Shown piece by piece: positions 17,596 to 29,598 of a stretch of 64,000 bases of DNA. Below the pieces are notes generated by a model that did no database searches, was not told the origin of the DNA, and saw only the letters and a program-made list of their open reading frames with translations. Position 1 is the first letter of the stretch. The number at the start of each line of letters is the position of its first letter. A program made the translations under genes and the position numbers. Location: the NCBI GenBank assembly GCA_012845835.1, contig JABAKD010000014.1, positions 6,421,396 to 6,485,395 of the forward strand, written 5' to 3'. Source of the stretch: Undaria pinnatifida. Taxonomy: Eukaryota; Sar; Phaeophyceae; Laminariales; Alariaceae.

Positions 17596-18560
17596 GACGT
17601 GTGCACGACGTTTTTTCTCTATTCACTTCAGAGGAGCTCATATCTTATTTAATGTGTGACTAATAATATTAACAACATTCAAAGAAGAAACCGTGAGCGA
17701 AAACTGAAATTGTAATCGGACGAACAACCCCGTGGGCTTGCAATGACGCACACGTGCTACGATAAAGGTGCACCACTTTTCTTCTGAGATTCCTCAATTT
17801 GGGAGCTAGCTTAAAACCTCCCCCACAAACTGATTTGGAGTAAAATAACACGGCTACCGGATGAAAAAGTCCCATGGCCAAGGTACACTAACGAGAATAA
17901 TGAGAAAAAAAGGCCTATTTCCGACGATTTTGTGTTAATAAGGAGCCCCGTCATTGAGGAACCATTCATTTCAGACGAAAACTGATACCTCTGTCGTAGC
18001 ATGCGTCCAATACAAAGCACAACCAGCTTGTTTCCGACGATTTTGAGTCAAGGCTGCCCGCCATTCGGAAAATGCTTAGACTGTAGGCCGAAAAATGCTA
18101 CCCCCTCGTATCAACGCACGGGTCAGAAGTTACGGGTTTCAACGTTTTCGCGCTTGCGCTTTTGGACCAAAAAAGATAACACTATTATTAACACTAACGC
18201 TCGCTGTTGCTGTCCTGTCAAATAATTGGTGGTGCATCCCACACTCAACGCGGGGCCGGCATCATCTTCATCATCCATGAGCAAAGCATGACGAGGATAG
18301 AGGTGGCATATTTTGGCATTTTTTTTTCTGAATGACGGGATTCCATATATATTTCAAAATCGGCGGAGGGCCAATCTTGTTTTCCACCGTGAATATTTTT
18401 TACGCCTAGGCCATGGGCTTTCGTCATCGGGTTCCATTTTCAGCTTAAATAATTCCAAATGGGTTATTTTTTGTGAGGTGAAGAGTAGTATATCAAGTCA
18501 GTCCTGAGCAGCCTCTTCAGAGAGAAAGAGTGTTGCACTATAACCGTCGTAGCACGTATC
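17596..18560. other. Stretch without a supported gene, copy 1
   Basis: Two similar words (TTTCCGACGATTTTG at about 17917 and 18028) and an AT-rich remainder. Nothing coding that holds across copies. Confidence 0.4.
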
Positions 18561-18567
18561 GCTTATT

Positions 18568-18599
<32 letters not shown>

Positions 18600-18630
18600 G
18601 CTACTGCTACTGCTACTACCACTACTATTT
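18568..18630. repeat. (CTA)n microsatellite, copy 1
   Basis: Trinucleotide run with CTG interruptions. The counterpart in copy 2 is a longer uninterrupted run, and copy 3 has a shorter one. Confidence 0.9.
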
Positions 18631-18825
18631 TTACTATATTACTGTTAATACTACACTTACAATAACGACTACTACTACTCGAGGCCGTCGAGAAAAGGGC
18701 ACTTCTTCTCGCCTGCTTGGTCGCTGTGTATACCCTGCGCTATTTGATCGGCGTGTGTGTCGTCTTCATCAGTCTTCACAATAAGCTGTGTTCTTTCTAC
18801 ATAACGATGTCACGAACGAACGTAA

Positions 18826-19015
18826 AACGAACAGTGCACTCAGGCTACGGCGTGGGAATGCTGAAGCCTCTGCGCGATAAAACAAATGAAGCCGTGTACC
18901 GGTGGGGGTGGAGAAGTGACGAAAAATGTGACGCACACCTTGTCCACAAACTGAAAAGCAAAGGTGAGATAATGAAGACAAGAAACAACAAAGAAAAAAA
19001 AAGACGAAAAAAAGG
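18826..19015 (+). mobile_element. SINE-body relative with A-rich tail, copy 1
   Basis: The words GTGGGAATGCTGAAGCC, TGCGCGATAAAA, TGAAG, GTGGAGAAG, CTTGTCCA and CTGAAA follow the same order as in the body of the SINE at 17271-17590, then an A-rich tail. The head is not recognisable. Present in all three copies (about 41403-41592 and 62463-62648). Confidence 0.45.
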
Positions 19016-19619
19016 GGGGTGCCATCGTTTTCACTTAATTTGAATGGTGTATAGACCTCTCGCGCGATTTGCTCTTATCAATATAACTCGTTCAAAAACG
19101 CGTCCATGCCAAATATTTCGTCGGCACAGCGCAACAAACAATACAATCCCATGGTACCTTGGTGTGGCGGTGCATATTCTGAAACCGAAAAGCACGGAAG
19201 CTCAACACGCTGTAAAAAACAAATGTGGCCCTCGTCAGTGTAGCATGTACGAGTGGGACTGTAAATATGTCGAGTATGGAGCAGCGTGCTTGTATTGCCT
19301 TCGCAATAAACCGTTCATCGCACATGAGAGTTCGGTATACCCACTGCTCGTTGGTTCAGTTGTCATCGCATGCGATACGCTCGATAAAAGCCAAGCCATG
19401 GGGACCGAGGAGGAGAAACAGGACAGGTATACCACACTTGTGTTTTTTTGCTCGTTTGACACCAGACAACATGGGACACCATCACACAGCCCCTTGTCGT
19501 CCCACCTCATGTCGGCACCAAATCGCCTGTGTCCACGAGATACCGCTGCAGAATATACTTGGAAACATCAGCAGTAGGTAAGAAAAACCACACCGAGTGG
19601 CAATAAAAGGAGTCTTTAC

Positions 19620-19738
19620 ATTGGCCTTTCTTTCACCCTTGCTCTCTTTCTCTTTTCCCATATTTCTCCATCCCCTCCCCTCCCATCCTGCCCTGTCCCT
19701 CTCTGTCCGTCTCTGTCTGTCTCTGTCCCTCTCTGAGG
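19620..19738. repeat. Pyrimidine (CT)-rich tract, copy 1
   Basis: Nearly pure C/T ending in CTCTCTGAGGC. It resembles the acceptor tracts in gene B and precedes the 96-codon ORF. Confidence 0.6.
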
Positions 19739-19739
19739 C

Positions 19740-20030
19740 ATGAAACGACACAGGCGCACCTACCTTTTATCAGGGGCGTCACTACAGATACGTACAATAC
19801 AGCACAGGAGCTACATACCTCACCAGAAACCTGGCTCGGGAAAAAAAAATGAAAATGGCATCCCTACCCCGATGAAGAGGCGTTACCGCATGATACTACA
19901 ACATACCTACACACACAACGACACACAACTAGGTTGCAAAACACGAACGATATTACAGCGATGTTGGCTAGGGTGCTTGGCTAATTCAGGAGCCCCATCA
20001 GCCATGAAACAAGACGTACTGTACCTCTAG
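19740..20030 (+). CDS. Candidate ORF of 96 codons, copy 1
   Basis: True ATG start (MKRHRRTYLLSGASLQIRTI) and an intact frame in all three copies (95 codons in copies 2 and 3, which have identical translations). The product is basic with no recognised domain or membrane segment. It follows a CT tract ending in AG, so it might be a 3' exon. Conservation could also simply reflect recent duplication. Confidence 0.25.
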   Translation: MKRHRRTYLLSGASLQIRTIQHRSYIPHQKPGSGKKNENGIPTPMKRRYRMILQHTYTHNDTQLGCKTRTILQRCWLGCLANSGAPSAMKQDVLYL

Positions 20031-20304
20031 CATAGCACGCGCCTCCTCCCTTCCTACATCTCCGTCTTTCTCCCTCTCCCCCCTCCCCCTCCTCTCGCTT
20101 TCTCTCTCTTTCCTTCTACCCCCCCCCCCCCCCCCCTCGTTTAGCATACCAGGTAAAATCACAATAGTCAGTATTAACAGAAGGCCATGTATCACGTGGC
20201 AACCGATGTTGCTGCTCCTTTGGTCCGGGTTAGGGTCAGTAGCCCACCCGTGACGCAGCTAATCGCGATTATCATGTCGTCTCCTACATCTGCAAGCGCC
20301 ATCA

Positions 20305-20715
20305 ATGGGTAGGGGGGGGAGGGGGGTACGGGAAGAGGGGGGGGGGTGTACTCATTTCATGCATAGCCGTAGTCTTAAGGCTATACTTCGAAGTATGATA
20401 TACCATAGCCACTTTTTCAAAGGGGGAGGGGGGTAAGGGGCGGCGGGGGGGAGAAAGAGGTGAAAGGAGACGGGTTAAGGGGAGGTAGGGGGGGGAGGGA
20501 TGCAAGGGGGGATGGGGCGAGGGGTGTAAAGGGTGGGGGGGAAGGAGATGCATGGGTGGGTGGGTGGGTGGGCGGGGATGCAAGAGGGGATGGATGGAGG
20601 GGTGCAAGAGGGCGGTAGAGGGATGACTCTAAGGGGTGGGGGAGGGTGGGGGTCAAGGTGGGGGTGGGGGAAGGGGAGTCAAGGGGATGAGGGGAAGGGA
20701 AGGGAGTGGAGGCCG
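20305..20715. repeat. G-rich (purine) tract, copy 1
   Basis: Several hundred bases dominated by GGGG(A/T) and GGGTG words, interrupted by a small CTTAAGGCTATACTTCGAAGTATGATATACC segment near 20370-20408. Many runs of four or more G make quadruplex formation likely. Counterparts are at 42880-43275 and from 63935 to the edge. Confidence 0.7.
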
Positions 20716-22190
20716 GGGGCGGTGAAACATCGGGTCAGTGCGTACTGCGGCTGCTTATGGCTTGTGAAACACCACAGCTGCAGCAGCACAAAAAAAATCA
20801 GCTCGTTTGCTTCGATGAATCGACGGAGAAAAAGCGGAAAACCTCGATCAACGGCGGGAGAGAGGAAGGAAGGAAGGAAGGATGGATGGATGGATCGTGC
20901 GATGAAAGCAGCCACCACAAATCGAACGCCTACAAAGCGCAACACGAAGAGGAGGAACACTAACCAACAAAATCGTCCACAAAAACCAATCTACCCGGGG
21001 GAACAAAGCGCAACCGAAAACAGCCCTACATAAGAAGCAAAGAAAAAAACAAAAAATGAAGGGAAAAGGGAATGCAATGGCTCAGTGAGCAGGCTATTAA
21101 CCCTGAAGATCTGCGACAAAAAAATTGAGTACAAAATACTTGGAATTGTCGTGGGATACTTCTTTCGATCGTACAAGGGTTAACTAAGGCTTGGCGATTG
21201 AGCGATGTGACAGCCATTACACAGAAGGTGCTGCTGACCAAGAAAAGGTTGCCCCTATGGTTCACTGGCTAAAAATGCTATGGTATCCTCCCTCCCCCGT
21301 TGCGGCGTTATGATTTATGATAGCACTCTTGTCCCCGTTTTGCCTGGCAGGCGTATCGCCTACCTGAATGAACGGTTCCATCCCCACTTTAAGTCAGAAG
21401 GCATCCAACGGACAGCATACAACTATTGATAATCACAGAGACGTAACACCCCAGCAACCCTCGTGTGAGTGAGTGACCAGTACAAAGCCAGAGTCAACTC
21501 TCATTGTGTACTCGTAGGAGAAGTCGGTTCCTTGGTCTATACTGCCCAATCCTACTGTGCTAATTCCATCGCTTTCATCTACTTTTCAACAAACACGAAG
21601 CTGCAAGAGCGGGCAACTGTTCTTTCGAGCGCATGCGACTTTCGAAGCTACAGGGGCAACAAACAAAGAAACCCCCCCTTTGGACATGGCTGAATACCTT
21701 TATTACTTTAGCCAAGTGCGTTACCTCCCATCTCGCGTAATCCGACGCCACTGGACGCCCTTATGCCTCCCGCTTGGAACTCCACCGTCAACAGCTGGCC
21801 TTACAGAAAACTCCCTTTATCGCCTCCACGTCCACATCCTCCTGTTGAATGCGATGCGAGCGAAAAGAAGGGCGCCGCGATAAGGACATACGACGAGACC
21901 GAGAAGTAGAACCACCGATTGCTATTAGTACCATGAAGAGGTGAAATGCTAGCCAGAGGTGTCTGAAACCTGGTGCTGAGGTCGGCACTTGCGGGTTTTA
22001 ACCCGAAATCAGCGTTCTCCGGCATCTAGCGGTTATGTCCGCCAACAAGTTGATGTCAAATAACGTGCTCTGCTGCTTTGCTGCTGGAAAAAATGTAGGA
22101 GTTCCATTGAATACGCAGGCGTTTGTATTCAGAGGATAGGAGAGGCGAACAAAATACTACCGTTGCCCGAGTGCCCTAGCCGACGAGCTC
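20716..22190. other. Stretch without a supported gene, copy 1
   Basis: A GGAA/GGAT tetranucleotide run at 20865-20893. Moderately conserved frames, including an ATG-led minus-strand one (22025 down to 21801, MPENADFGLKPASADLSTRF), but no splice or family evidence. Confidence 0.35.
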
Positions 22191-22194
22191 GGTA

Positions 22195-22370
22195 CCGGCC
22201 ACAGCCCGGTTATAACCGGCGTCGGTTATAATAACCGGCATCGGTTATAATAACCGCTCACAACCGATATCGACTATAACCCAGTTATAAACGGTATCCG
22301 TTATAATATTCGGGATACAACCGGTACACGGGTTTATCACCGGGACCAGGTTATAGACGTCCCTGATGTC
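22195..22370. repeat. ACCGGTTATAA-type repeat array, copy 1
   Basis: Words of the form GGTTATAAnAACCGGC(A/G)TC and CGATATCGACTATAACC recur every 20-25 bp. Counterpart at about 44880-45050. Confidence 0.6.
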
Positions 22371-22379
22371 ATTTTATAT

Positions 22380-23770
22380 ATAAGGGACGTCTTATTGCTT
22401 CAATCGTCAGGTTTGTCCCCTTTGAGGATTCATAGTTTCCGCGGACATATTGAAATGTCCCGCCCCCCGCCCCCCCCCCCCTCCCCTACCCCTCCCCTGA
22501 CCCCTCTTGTTCATAAAAAACCCCACCCCTTTCCCTTTGCCCCCCCCCCCCCCCCCCCCTTCCGCCTAGTTTGTCCAAACGCCCCACTCACAATCGAAAT
22601 CGGCCAGAGTAAAAGAAACCCCTCCAACGCCCCCTCTTTTCCAACCACCCGCACGATCGCCTAGACCAAGCACCACGCGTATAACAAGCCTCTACATATC
22701 TTTGATCTCACAGCCGAAGTGTATTTGAATAATATTTGTGACCTAAACCTCTTAAAAATCCGCCCCCCCTCCCCCCCCCCTTCTCGCTCTCCCTTGCTAA
22801 ACCGCCCCACCTAATATCGAAATCCGCCAGATTAATAAACACTTCACGCACTGGATATCACCTCATTATCTTTCGGGAGCCATCCATGCCGCTGTTTCCC
22901 CCCCCCGCCGCCCCGAACGCCCCCTTCTTTCCCACCACCCGCACCATCGCCTAGACCTAGCACCACACGTATAACAAACCCCTCACCTAAAACCCTTCCT
23001 CCCCTCCCCCCCCCCCCCCCCGCCCCCTCCCCCGCCCCCCACCTTCCCAAACCCCCCCCAACCCATCCCAACCCCACCCCCTCGAACACTCCGCCCTCTC
23101 TCTACTCACTGATTGTACGACTTACCCCAGGATATACATGATAAACTGATGCGTTCTTTCCAAAACCGTCATATTTATCCCCTCAAAATAATGTATAGTT
23201 TCCACGCATAGATTGAGCTGCCCCACACGCCCCAACCCTGCCCCAACCCCCTCCCCCCCCCACATGATAAACAGGTGCATTTTTTTTTTTTTCTCGTATT
23301 TATTTATTTATTTATCTTCCCCAAAACCGTCAGATTTATCCCCTTGAAAAGATTTATAGCTTACACGCACAAATTGCCCGCCCGTCAGCCCCCCCCCCCC
23401 CTTCCCCTCCAACCCCGCGCGCTTTTGATCAAAACAAGGCCCCCACGTCCTTCAAAACTCCGCCCCCCCCCCTCACCGGTTATTCGACTTACAGGAGGAT
23501 TCACTTGATAAAAGGATACATTTCCCTCCACAGCTGTCAGATTTTGTCCCCCTCATAAACGGGTTTTATAGTTTCCGCGCACAGACTGACTAAAATCACC
23601 CTGTTGACCCTGATAGCTACACTGTAGTTGTAAGGGGAGTCGCCGACCTATATCCTTAATGAGGACACACAACTCGTAATACGCGCAATCGGAGTATCAC
23701 ACACAGCTTGCGAAGATGAGTTTCGACGAAATCTTCGATCTCACAGCTGGAGAGTATTTTCATTTTTTAC
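22380..23770. mobile_element. Copy-1-specific C-rich insertion of about 1.4 kb
   Basis: Copy 2 passes directly from TAGACGTCCCTGATGTCA to TTTTCAGGAGACCGTACCATC; copy 1 has this block between them. It contains at least four imperfect copies (near 22397, 23140, 23265, 23505) of a CCGTCAGATTTATCCCCTTGAAAA...TTTATAGTTTCC(A/G)CGCA(C/T)AGATTG unit separated by long C-runs. There are two copies of a CACCCGCAC(G/C)ATCGCCTAGACC segment, and the FDEIFDLTAGEYF motif lies at its right end. It may be an array of degenerate elements or a satellite fragment; the ends carry no clear inverted repeats. Confidence 0.45.
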
Positions 23771-24133
23771 AATATATATTTCGTTTTCAGGAGACCGTAC
23801 CATCGAACACATATGAAAGAACAACTACGAGTATTCTCATCGATTCTTGCACGGAGAACACACCGCTGGACTTTGAAATTCGAGCTTTCGTCACTTTAAG
23901 GGTCTACTTTACTGCCGCTACTGCTGCCTCCACTACTTATCATGATGCTTGTACTACTGCTGCTGCTGTTGCACGAAATCCGCTTTTCACATATTTGACC
24001 TAGACTATCGTGTTGCTGCACGGCGTCCGTGTGCTTTCTGTCAAATATACTGAGTATAAAACAACACTAAAAAAAGTAATACAGCGCCCACCGCAAAAAA
24101 TAGAACAGATCACGAGCGAATAGGTTCGCGCAC

Positions 24134-24264
24134 CTCGGGCACCGGAACGACGAGCTGCACCCTTAGCTTCATCTTCGCGTAGACCCCAGGAACGATGTCG
24201 CTTATGGAAGGGATAGAGTTGAACTCAATGGCGTTTCGCCAGGCCCCGAACACGCCGAGGTTTC
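24134..24264 (-). CDS. Candidate 131-nt minus-strand exon, copy 1
   Basis: On the minus strand a pyrimidine-rich stretch ending CTCTAACGCTAAG precedes codons reading NLGVFGAWRNAIEFNSIPSI, SDIVPGVYAKMKLRVQLV and PVPE, followed by GTGCGC as a possible donor. Without splicing the frame stops soon after in copy 1 and runs on differently in copy 2. The exon keeps its length in copy 2 with two base changes. The peptide looks like part of a folded domain, but I cannot name the family and no partner exon is visible. Confidence 0.35.
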
Positions 24265-25985
24265 CTTAGCGTTAGAGGAGGGCTTCAGCGACGAGGTTTC
24301 GTGTGGGAGGGGGCGGGGCGGGAGCGGGGAGCGGCAGAGGAGGGGGTCGTGGCAGAGGAAAGGCGTGGGGGGAGAAGGGTGGATGGGGAGGGAGAGGGGA
24401 AGGGGGACTGAAATGCGAGCGATGCACGAACACATTGAGGGCTTGGTTTGGAGTGCCACAATGTTTGCGATGGGTAGCAGGGGACAGGGGAAGCGTCCGA
24501 ACTGCAACGCAAGTACCTGTACGACACTCATGCTGTTTTTAGACAATCAGGACTTTTCGCGGGTCGGGTCGGGTCGGGTACGTATGGAACGAGCTCTGCG
24601 TAGCATGTACAGCATGTTCTCCACCCACATGCTATACCAGATAAAGCACAAGATGTTCAGGAGTAGTTCGAGTTTTGAGGTGGTCCGCACAGTTTTCGCG
24701 GATTTTCCAAAACGCGCCGCGAAACCGCCCTCGAGTCAGAGCCTTAGGGTCGTTCCTAACGAAGCCATCATTTCGTTTTTGACCGAAAGTTTCGGATTTT
24801 CACGAAATCATTTCGGGAAAAAACTACATTTTTCACCCCCGCCAAACTGGCGTTTCAAGTTCTTCAGTTTCTTTAGGGAAAAAAACTACAATTTAGGTAC
24901 AAGGGTGTAGAGGATTGGCCAGCGACACCGCTCGAGCTGTGCCACCACTCGCGAGAGCACGAGACTGAGCAGGGTCGTTCCCAAGGTCATTGGCAGGTCA
25001 TGGCTGATCGCAGAAGGCGCAGTGAGCTTCTGAGCTCACGTCGTCGACTTGACAAAGTGATCGCACCGAGGCGGCCGACCGAACGAGCTCGCTGACGGCA
25101 GGCAACAACTGAGACTTTTGTCACGTTGGGCGTTGTAGTGCGACGAGTTGGGGATGGATTTCACTCCCCAAGGCACCGACACGTGCCTACGAGTAAGGCC
25201 GACTCCACTGGGACAACCACGTGGGTGTCTTCCGCGAGCGTTGCTGCTACAGTGACGGTTCTGTGCCGGGTGGACGGTTGTTTTGCGAACCAATTGAGGT
25301 TCGTACTCGTGAAGATTTACCTTTCGCAGATTTCGATAAAACGCCGAAATTTCATCAAAAACTGAAGCGCTGTACGTATCGTTAGGACCGACCCTTAGCG
25401 TGGGCTAGGGTTGCTTTTCTTGTCTTCTCTTTTCTTCCCTTTCCTTTCTCGTTTCTCGCTTTCTATATCTTTTCTTTCCTTTGACATACTTTTCTTTTCT
25501 TTGTTTCATTTTTTCCAATTGACTTGCGTCTGTAGTGCGTATGCGTAGTGATAGGTACTACGTGCAATATATACGTGGTAGTCTTTCTTGGGTGGCAAGC
25601 GGTGTAAGTCGGTTTTTCCAGGCGCGAGCAGTGACTTGATTATGCGAGTTAATGTGAGAACAACAACAACAACAAAAGGCTACCTTTGGGTTGGTTGAAC
25701 GCCCTCTCGAGATTTGTAAAACAAAAGCACAAGAGCACAGAAAACAGCCTAACGCCGTCTACAAAGTTAAATGTGTTCGTTGTTTTATCTGATACCTGGG
25801 AATGACTTTTGTGGGTGGAGGTCGGTGAAGGCATCATCCACCTATCCACCTGGTATGATTTGGGGTTGAGACCGGCAAAGGCACCTCCAGTACCACGGTA
25901 TCTTTCATACGTGCAATGAATGCATGCATGCAGAAAACCACACCGGTGATGCTGGTACGCTTCATCAAATCCCAAAACAATCACC
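24265..25985. other. Right end of the unit, copy 1
   Basis: A purine-rich stretch at 24300-24410, a GGGTC repeat at 24565-24580, a small ATG-led frame at 25000-25095 (MADRRRRSELLSSRRRLDKV, kept in copy 2 with one replacement), a pyrimidine tract at 25405-25510, and the retroposon-tail sequence at 25631-25675. No supported gene. Confidence 0.35.
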
Positions 25986-27978
25986 CACAGTAGATGAACT
26001 TCGGATTGTGCTCATATTACAGCAGTACATGGACACCATACGTGCGCACCACAACCACTGGCTTTTAATGGCAGGCAGCGCTGACCGCAAACCTCAGTAA
26101 GTGGTCATGGTACATCTCTGATCTAGTCAGTTGCTGTGGTGTACGGAGCACGTGTACGTGGTGTTGTATCGTCCCTCTAGGAGAGGCACAAGCACGGACG
26201 CTGATACTGATACTGGTTGTGCAGGATGTAGGTGGGCGGAAAGAACAGACAGAAGACACGAGTTATACTAGTAATACATTAATACCAGGTACTGCTGTAC
26301 AACACAGGTATCAATACGACACTTTCTTTGTGCATGAATTCGTGTTTCTCACCTCGAGCGCTTCTGGTCGGCCAGCTGTCGCCATCCTTGGTGCTTTGCA
26401 GTGCCTGCCGAATCCAGGAGTCGTTGGTGTGGGAGGGAGCCGGAAGCTCTCAACAGCAGTGGTCGTCGCTGAGACAGCGACAGTCAGCAGCGCGGACAAT
26501 ACTTCAGGCCGCCTCATCATGCATCATGCATGGCGGTGTGCAGCAAAAGTCTCACTTTAGGTATACTTTCCTGGTCCCCGGTCCCCGGTACTGCACGGCC
26601 TTCGAGGGTTCGTCGTTCCCAAGAAAATATACTTTCTCTAGTTTGTATATTTCCTTTTCTGCACGTTAAAGTTCAAGTAATTTGTACCCATGTCGGGAGT
26701 GCAGTGCTAAAAGGGTACGCCCGTACGCCTGATGCGCGTGTACACACAACACACTAGAACACACACGTCTTGTGAAAACGACGAGTAAATATGTAAACAT
26801 GGACGCAAACATGCTACTCGCGTACGTGCAGCAAATTGCTTGGAAAATCTCGCGGGCGTGTGAAGTCATCGCGGTGTCTGCAGCGTGTCGTCTCCAAGCC
26901 GCAACGTCGTGGTGTTACAAGCCGCAAGCGCAACGTCGACCCGTTGCAACGTCGCTCGTCGCTACACCAAAAACGATGAGAGAGACGAACCGTTCGTGAT
27001 TGAACCGCATATTTCTCTGCACTCCGCACTCTGCGCTCGGCGCTCTGCGGTCCTCGACTGCTCTGCAGCCTACTGCGGTTCTGCAGAATGGCTGCTTGCA
27101 CGAGTGCTGCAGGTGTATACTCGTAGCTCGGTAGCTGTATATAGCTCTGCAGATGCGATACTCGTAGATATAGTCGCTTAAAAATAGATGGTTGACGGTG
27201 TGTCGTAGTACGTCGTAGGCCGTACAACGAGTACGTTGCATAACTTCGGAGGTCACAGCAGTGTGGTGTCAGCTAGTGTCCAGCAGTCAGCCATGAGGCA
27301 AGCCCTCTTGAACCAATCTCATGTACCAGTTGTGTCTTGATGTCTTCAGGGAACACGCGAGGGAGGCCAACACAAGGCAAGTACGGAAGTGTACGAGGGA
27401 CAGCAGTCTAGACAGAGAGGTAGGTAGGCCTCATCAACACGGAAGATCCAAGATCTCTAAACAAAAAAAGGAAACATTGAACAGAAAGGAAAAAAAAAAA
27501 TGCCTAGGGGGCAACCCAAAGGACACGAAGCCTCTCCCCTCTCTCACCACGGGTATAGCAGTACAGCTGAGCCTACATGATACGCGGTGTCGTCGCCATT
27601 CAGCGATGAAACAATCAAGCCCTCACCAACAGCACATCGCATGCAGCATGCATGCATTTTAAAAGCAACATATGCGCAGGGTCCGGGATCCAGGCGCACG
27701 CATTCATGTACCAAACCAAAGTTGCGGGTGCTTTGGTGCAATTAGTGATTACTATTATATTATAATCATACTTGTACATACCCAGCACACATCACAAGAA
27801 GATGTATGTGACCATGCAATGCCAAACGCACCTGGGTACGAACGTCCCAAACACCCCACAGCAAGCACCATAGTCCAAACCTCTCACCTTCTAAAACGTG
27901 CCCTCCCGCAGAAAGGGTCAACTCTCCAACTTGTCAAGCTCCTTTTGGGTATTATTTTGCCTCCCTCCCTCTCGCCAG

Positions 27979-28105
27979 AGATGAGCCGTACCACAGATGA
28001 CCGAGCGAAACGTCCCACATTGTCAACGCCCCGAGAGATGACCATAACCATGAGAGGCACTCGTAAAAGACGCCCAACCCGCGCTACCGCATGCATGCTG
28101 TGCCT
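27979..28105 (+). CDS. Candidate 127-nt exon, copy 2, basic peptide
   Basis: Acceptor CTCTCGCCAG, ATG at 27981, donor GTGAGC at 28106. Same length and same translation as copy 1 up to the donor. Confidence 0.35.
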
Positions 28106-28184
28106 GTGAGCCTACACGATACTACACTACAATCGTGACCTGTGTGCGTGCGGTGCCATCTACCAGGACCCCAGGACCATATTA

Positions 28185-28335
28185 CTAGTAGCGTTTGCCC
28201 CTAGTTTAGTGTGGTGGAAATCGATTGCCACGACCTCGTCCTACACAGTATAGCGTCGCGCACTACCCCGGGATAGTTTGGGCTCCCCCTTTAGCACGGT
28301 TCATGCTTCCTGGCAAAGCACAACACTAGCGAGGA
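28185..28335. mobile_element. Diverged pogo-like MITE interior, copy 2
   Basis: Same word order as in copy 1 (CGACCTCGTCCTACA, CCCGGGATAG, CCCCCTTTAGCACGG, TCCTGGCAA). Confidence 0.45.
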
Positions 28336-28730
28336 CGCACGCCACTCTACCTTGTATCAGATGGGCCCGGCGAATGCATGTCCCGTCTGTCGTGCTTCGA
28401 AGTTCGATGATACAAGTAACTGGGGGCTATTAAGAAGGCAAGTCACCCATAAAGCGCCAGGATACGTCTCTAACATACCAAATACAGTATAGCTTTACGT
28501 TAGACTCTTCGCAATATAACGCCATGAAATGCTCCTAACATACCAGTTACAGTATTAAAAAGCGTCAACGATAGGACTCCCTACCATAAACCATCCAAGT
28601 ATCTAGATGTTATATGTGTGTTGTATGCGCCAATATGTGCGTTGCCCCTGCTGCTGCTGCTGTTTGGTTGTTTTGTTTGCATTTTTTTCTTAAAAATGTT
28701 AATGTTGTCGAATTCACGATCTGCGACAAA

Positions 28731-28754
28731 CCAATGGGCGCGAAGCTATAAATA
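28731..28754 (+). promoter_or_regulatory. CCAAT and TATA boxes, copy 2
   Basis: CCAAT directly before GGGCGCGAAGC and TATAAATA at 28747-28754, with the same spacing as in copy 1. Confidence 0.5.
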
Positions 28755-28796
28755 TTCTCTACAAAACCCAGCAATGTGATTGGCCCAAAAGCAAAA

Positions 28797-28970
28797 ATGA
28801 TGGGCGAGCGGGAACATCTGCGAGAGAAACGAGGAGTTCCAACGTTTTGGCGTTTTGGCCGTGGAAACCATGTGGGTCCTGATCACGTGGGCACCAGCTC
28901 GCGCGTTCTACGTGACCACAACTCGATCGATACCCCGTGCCAATCCACCTGGCAAAGGAGAAGGCTTTAG
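28797..28970 (+). CDS. 57-codon upstream ORF, copy 2
   Basis: Same 57-residue translation as in copies 1 and 3, starting MMGEREHLREK and ending before the gene A ATG at 29042. Confidence 0.35.
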   Translation: MMGEREHLREKRGVPTFWRFGRGNHVGPDHVGTSSRVLRDHNSIDTPCQSTWQRRRL

Positions 28971-29041
28971 AGTTTTTCGCACGCGCTCTACTACTTGACG
29001 TCCCCCCGTTGTTCTGCGCTTCTTCCTTTCGCGCCGCGGCA

Positions 29042-29575
29042 ATGACGTCGACATCCGCAACTAGCAACGCTGCCTTCATCAGCGAGGCTAGACCTTTTCT
29101 GTTTGTTTTCAAGGCCGGGATACAGCAACCCGAACAGACTACCCAACAACAGCAGAGCGACACTTCAGAGGCAACCCAAGCCGAGCTCGCTCCTGCCACC
29201 TGCATCGGCAGCACCGGCACAAGCAGCACAGCGTCAGAGGAGTCCGAGGGTTCATCATCCGCAACTAGCAGCGCTGCCTTCATCGGCGAGGCTAGACCTT
29301 TTCTGTTTGTTTTCAAAGCCGGGCTGCAGCAACCCGCCCAGACTACCCAACAACAGCAGAGCGACACTTCGGTAGCAACCCAAGCCGAGCTCGCCCCTGC
29401 CGGCTGCACCAGCAGCACCAGCATCAGCAGCACTGCACCAGAGAAGTTCGAGGGCTCGTCATCCGACCTGCAAAAGTACAGGCAAGACGATTGGCAGCCC
29501 TGCTGTGCTGTTCTGTGTTCTGGCATGGCAGCGACATTGGCAGTTTGGAAATTTCAAGAGCAGTTTGCAAAATAG
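29042..29575 (+). CDS. Gene A, copy 2: two 68-residue repeats
   Basis: Intact 177-residue frame. Differences from copy 1 include Q for L in the first Gln run, S for F near the end of repeat 1, and a changed C-terminus (LAVWKFQEQFAK). It is closer to copy 3. The function is unknown. Confidence 0.5.
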   Translation: MTSTSATSNAAFISEARPFLFVFKAGIQQPEQTTQQQQSDTSEATQAELAPATCIGSTGTSSTASEESEGSSSATSSAAFIGEARPFLFVFKAGLQQPAQTTQQQQSDTSVATQAELAPAGCTSSTSISSTAPEKFEGSSSDLQKYRQDDWQPCCAVLCSGMAATLAVWKFQEQFAK

Positions 29576-29598
29576 ATGTGTTTGCTGTGTTCGTCGGC

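Larger units (their letters stand above)
3361..25990 (+). repeat. Tandem unit, copy 1 (about 22.6 kb)
   Basis: Its left edge is the word TAGATGAACTTCGGATT at 3361, which recurs at 25991 as the start of copy 2. The sequence to the left of 3361 does not match the sequence to the left of 25991. Genes, introns and repeats follow in the same order as in copies 2 and 3. Offsets to copy 2 drift only from about 22524 to 22574 up to position 21,500, so indels are small. Copy-1-specific features are the 126 bp insertion at 3640-3765 and the 1.4 kb C-rich insertion at about 22380-23770. Confidence 0.9.
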
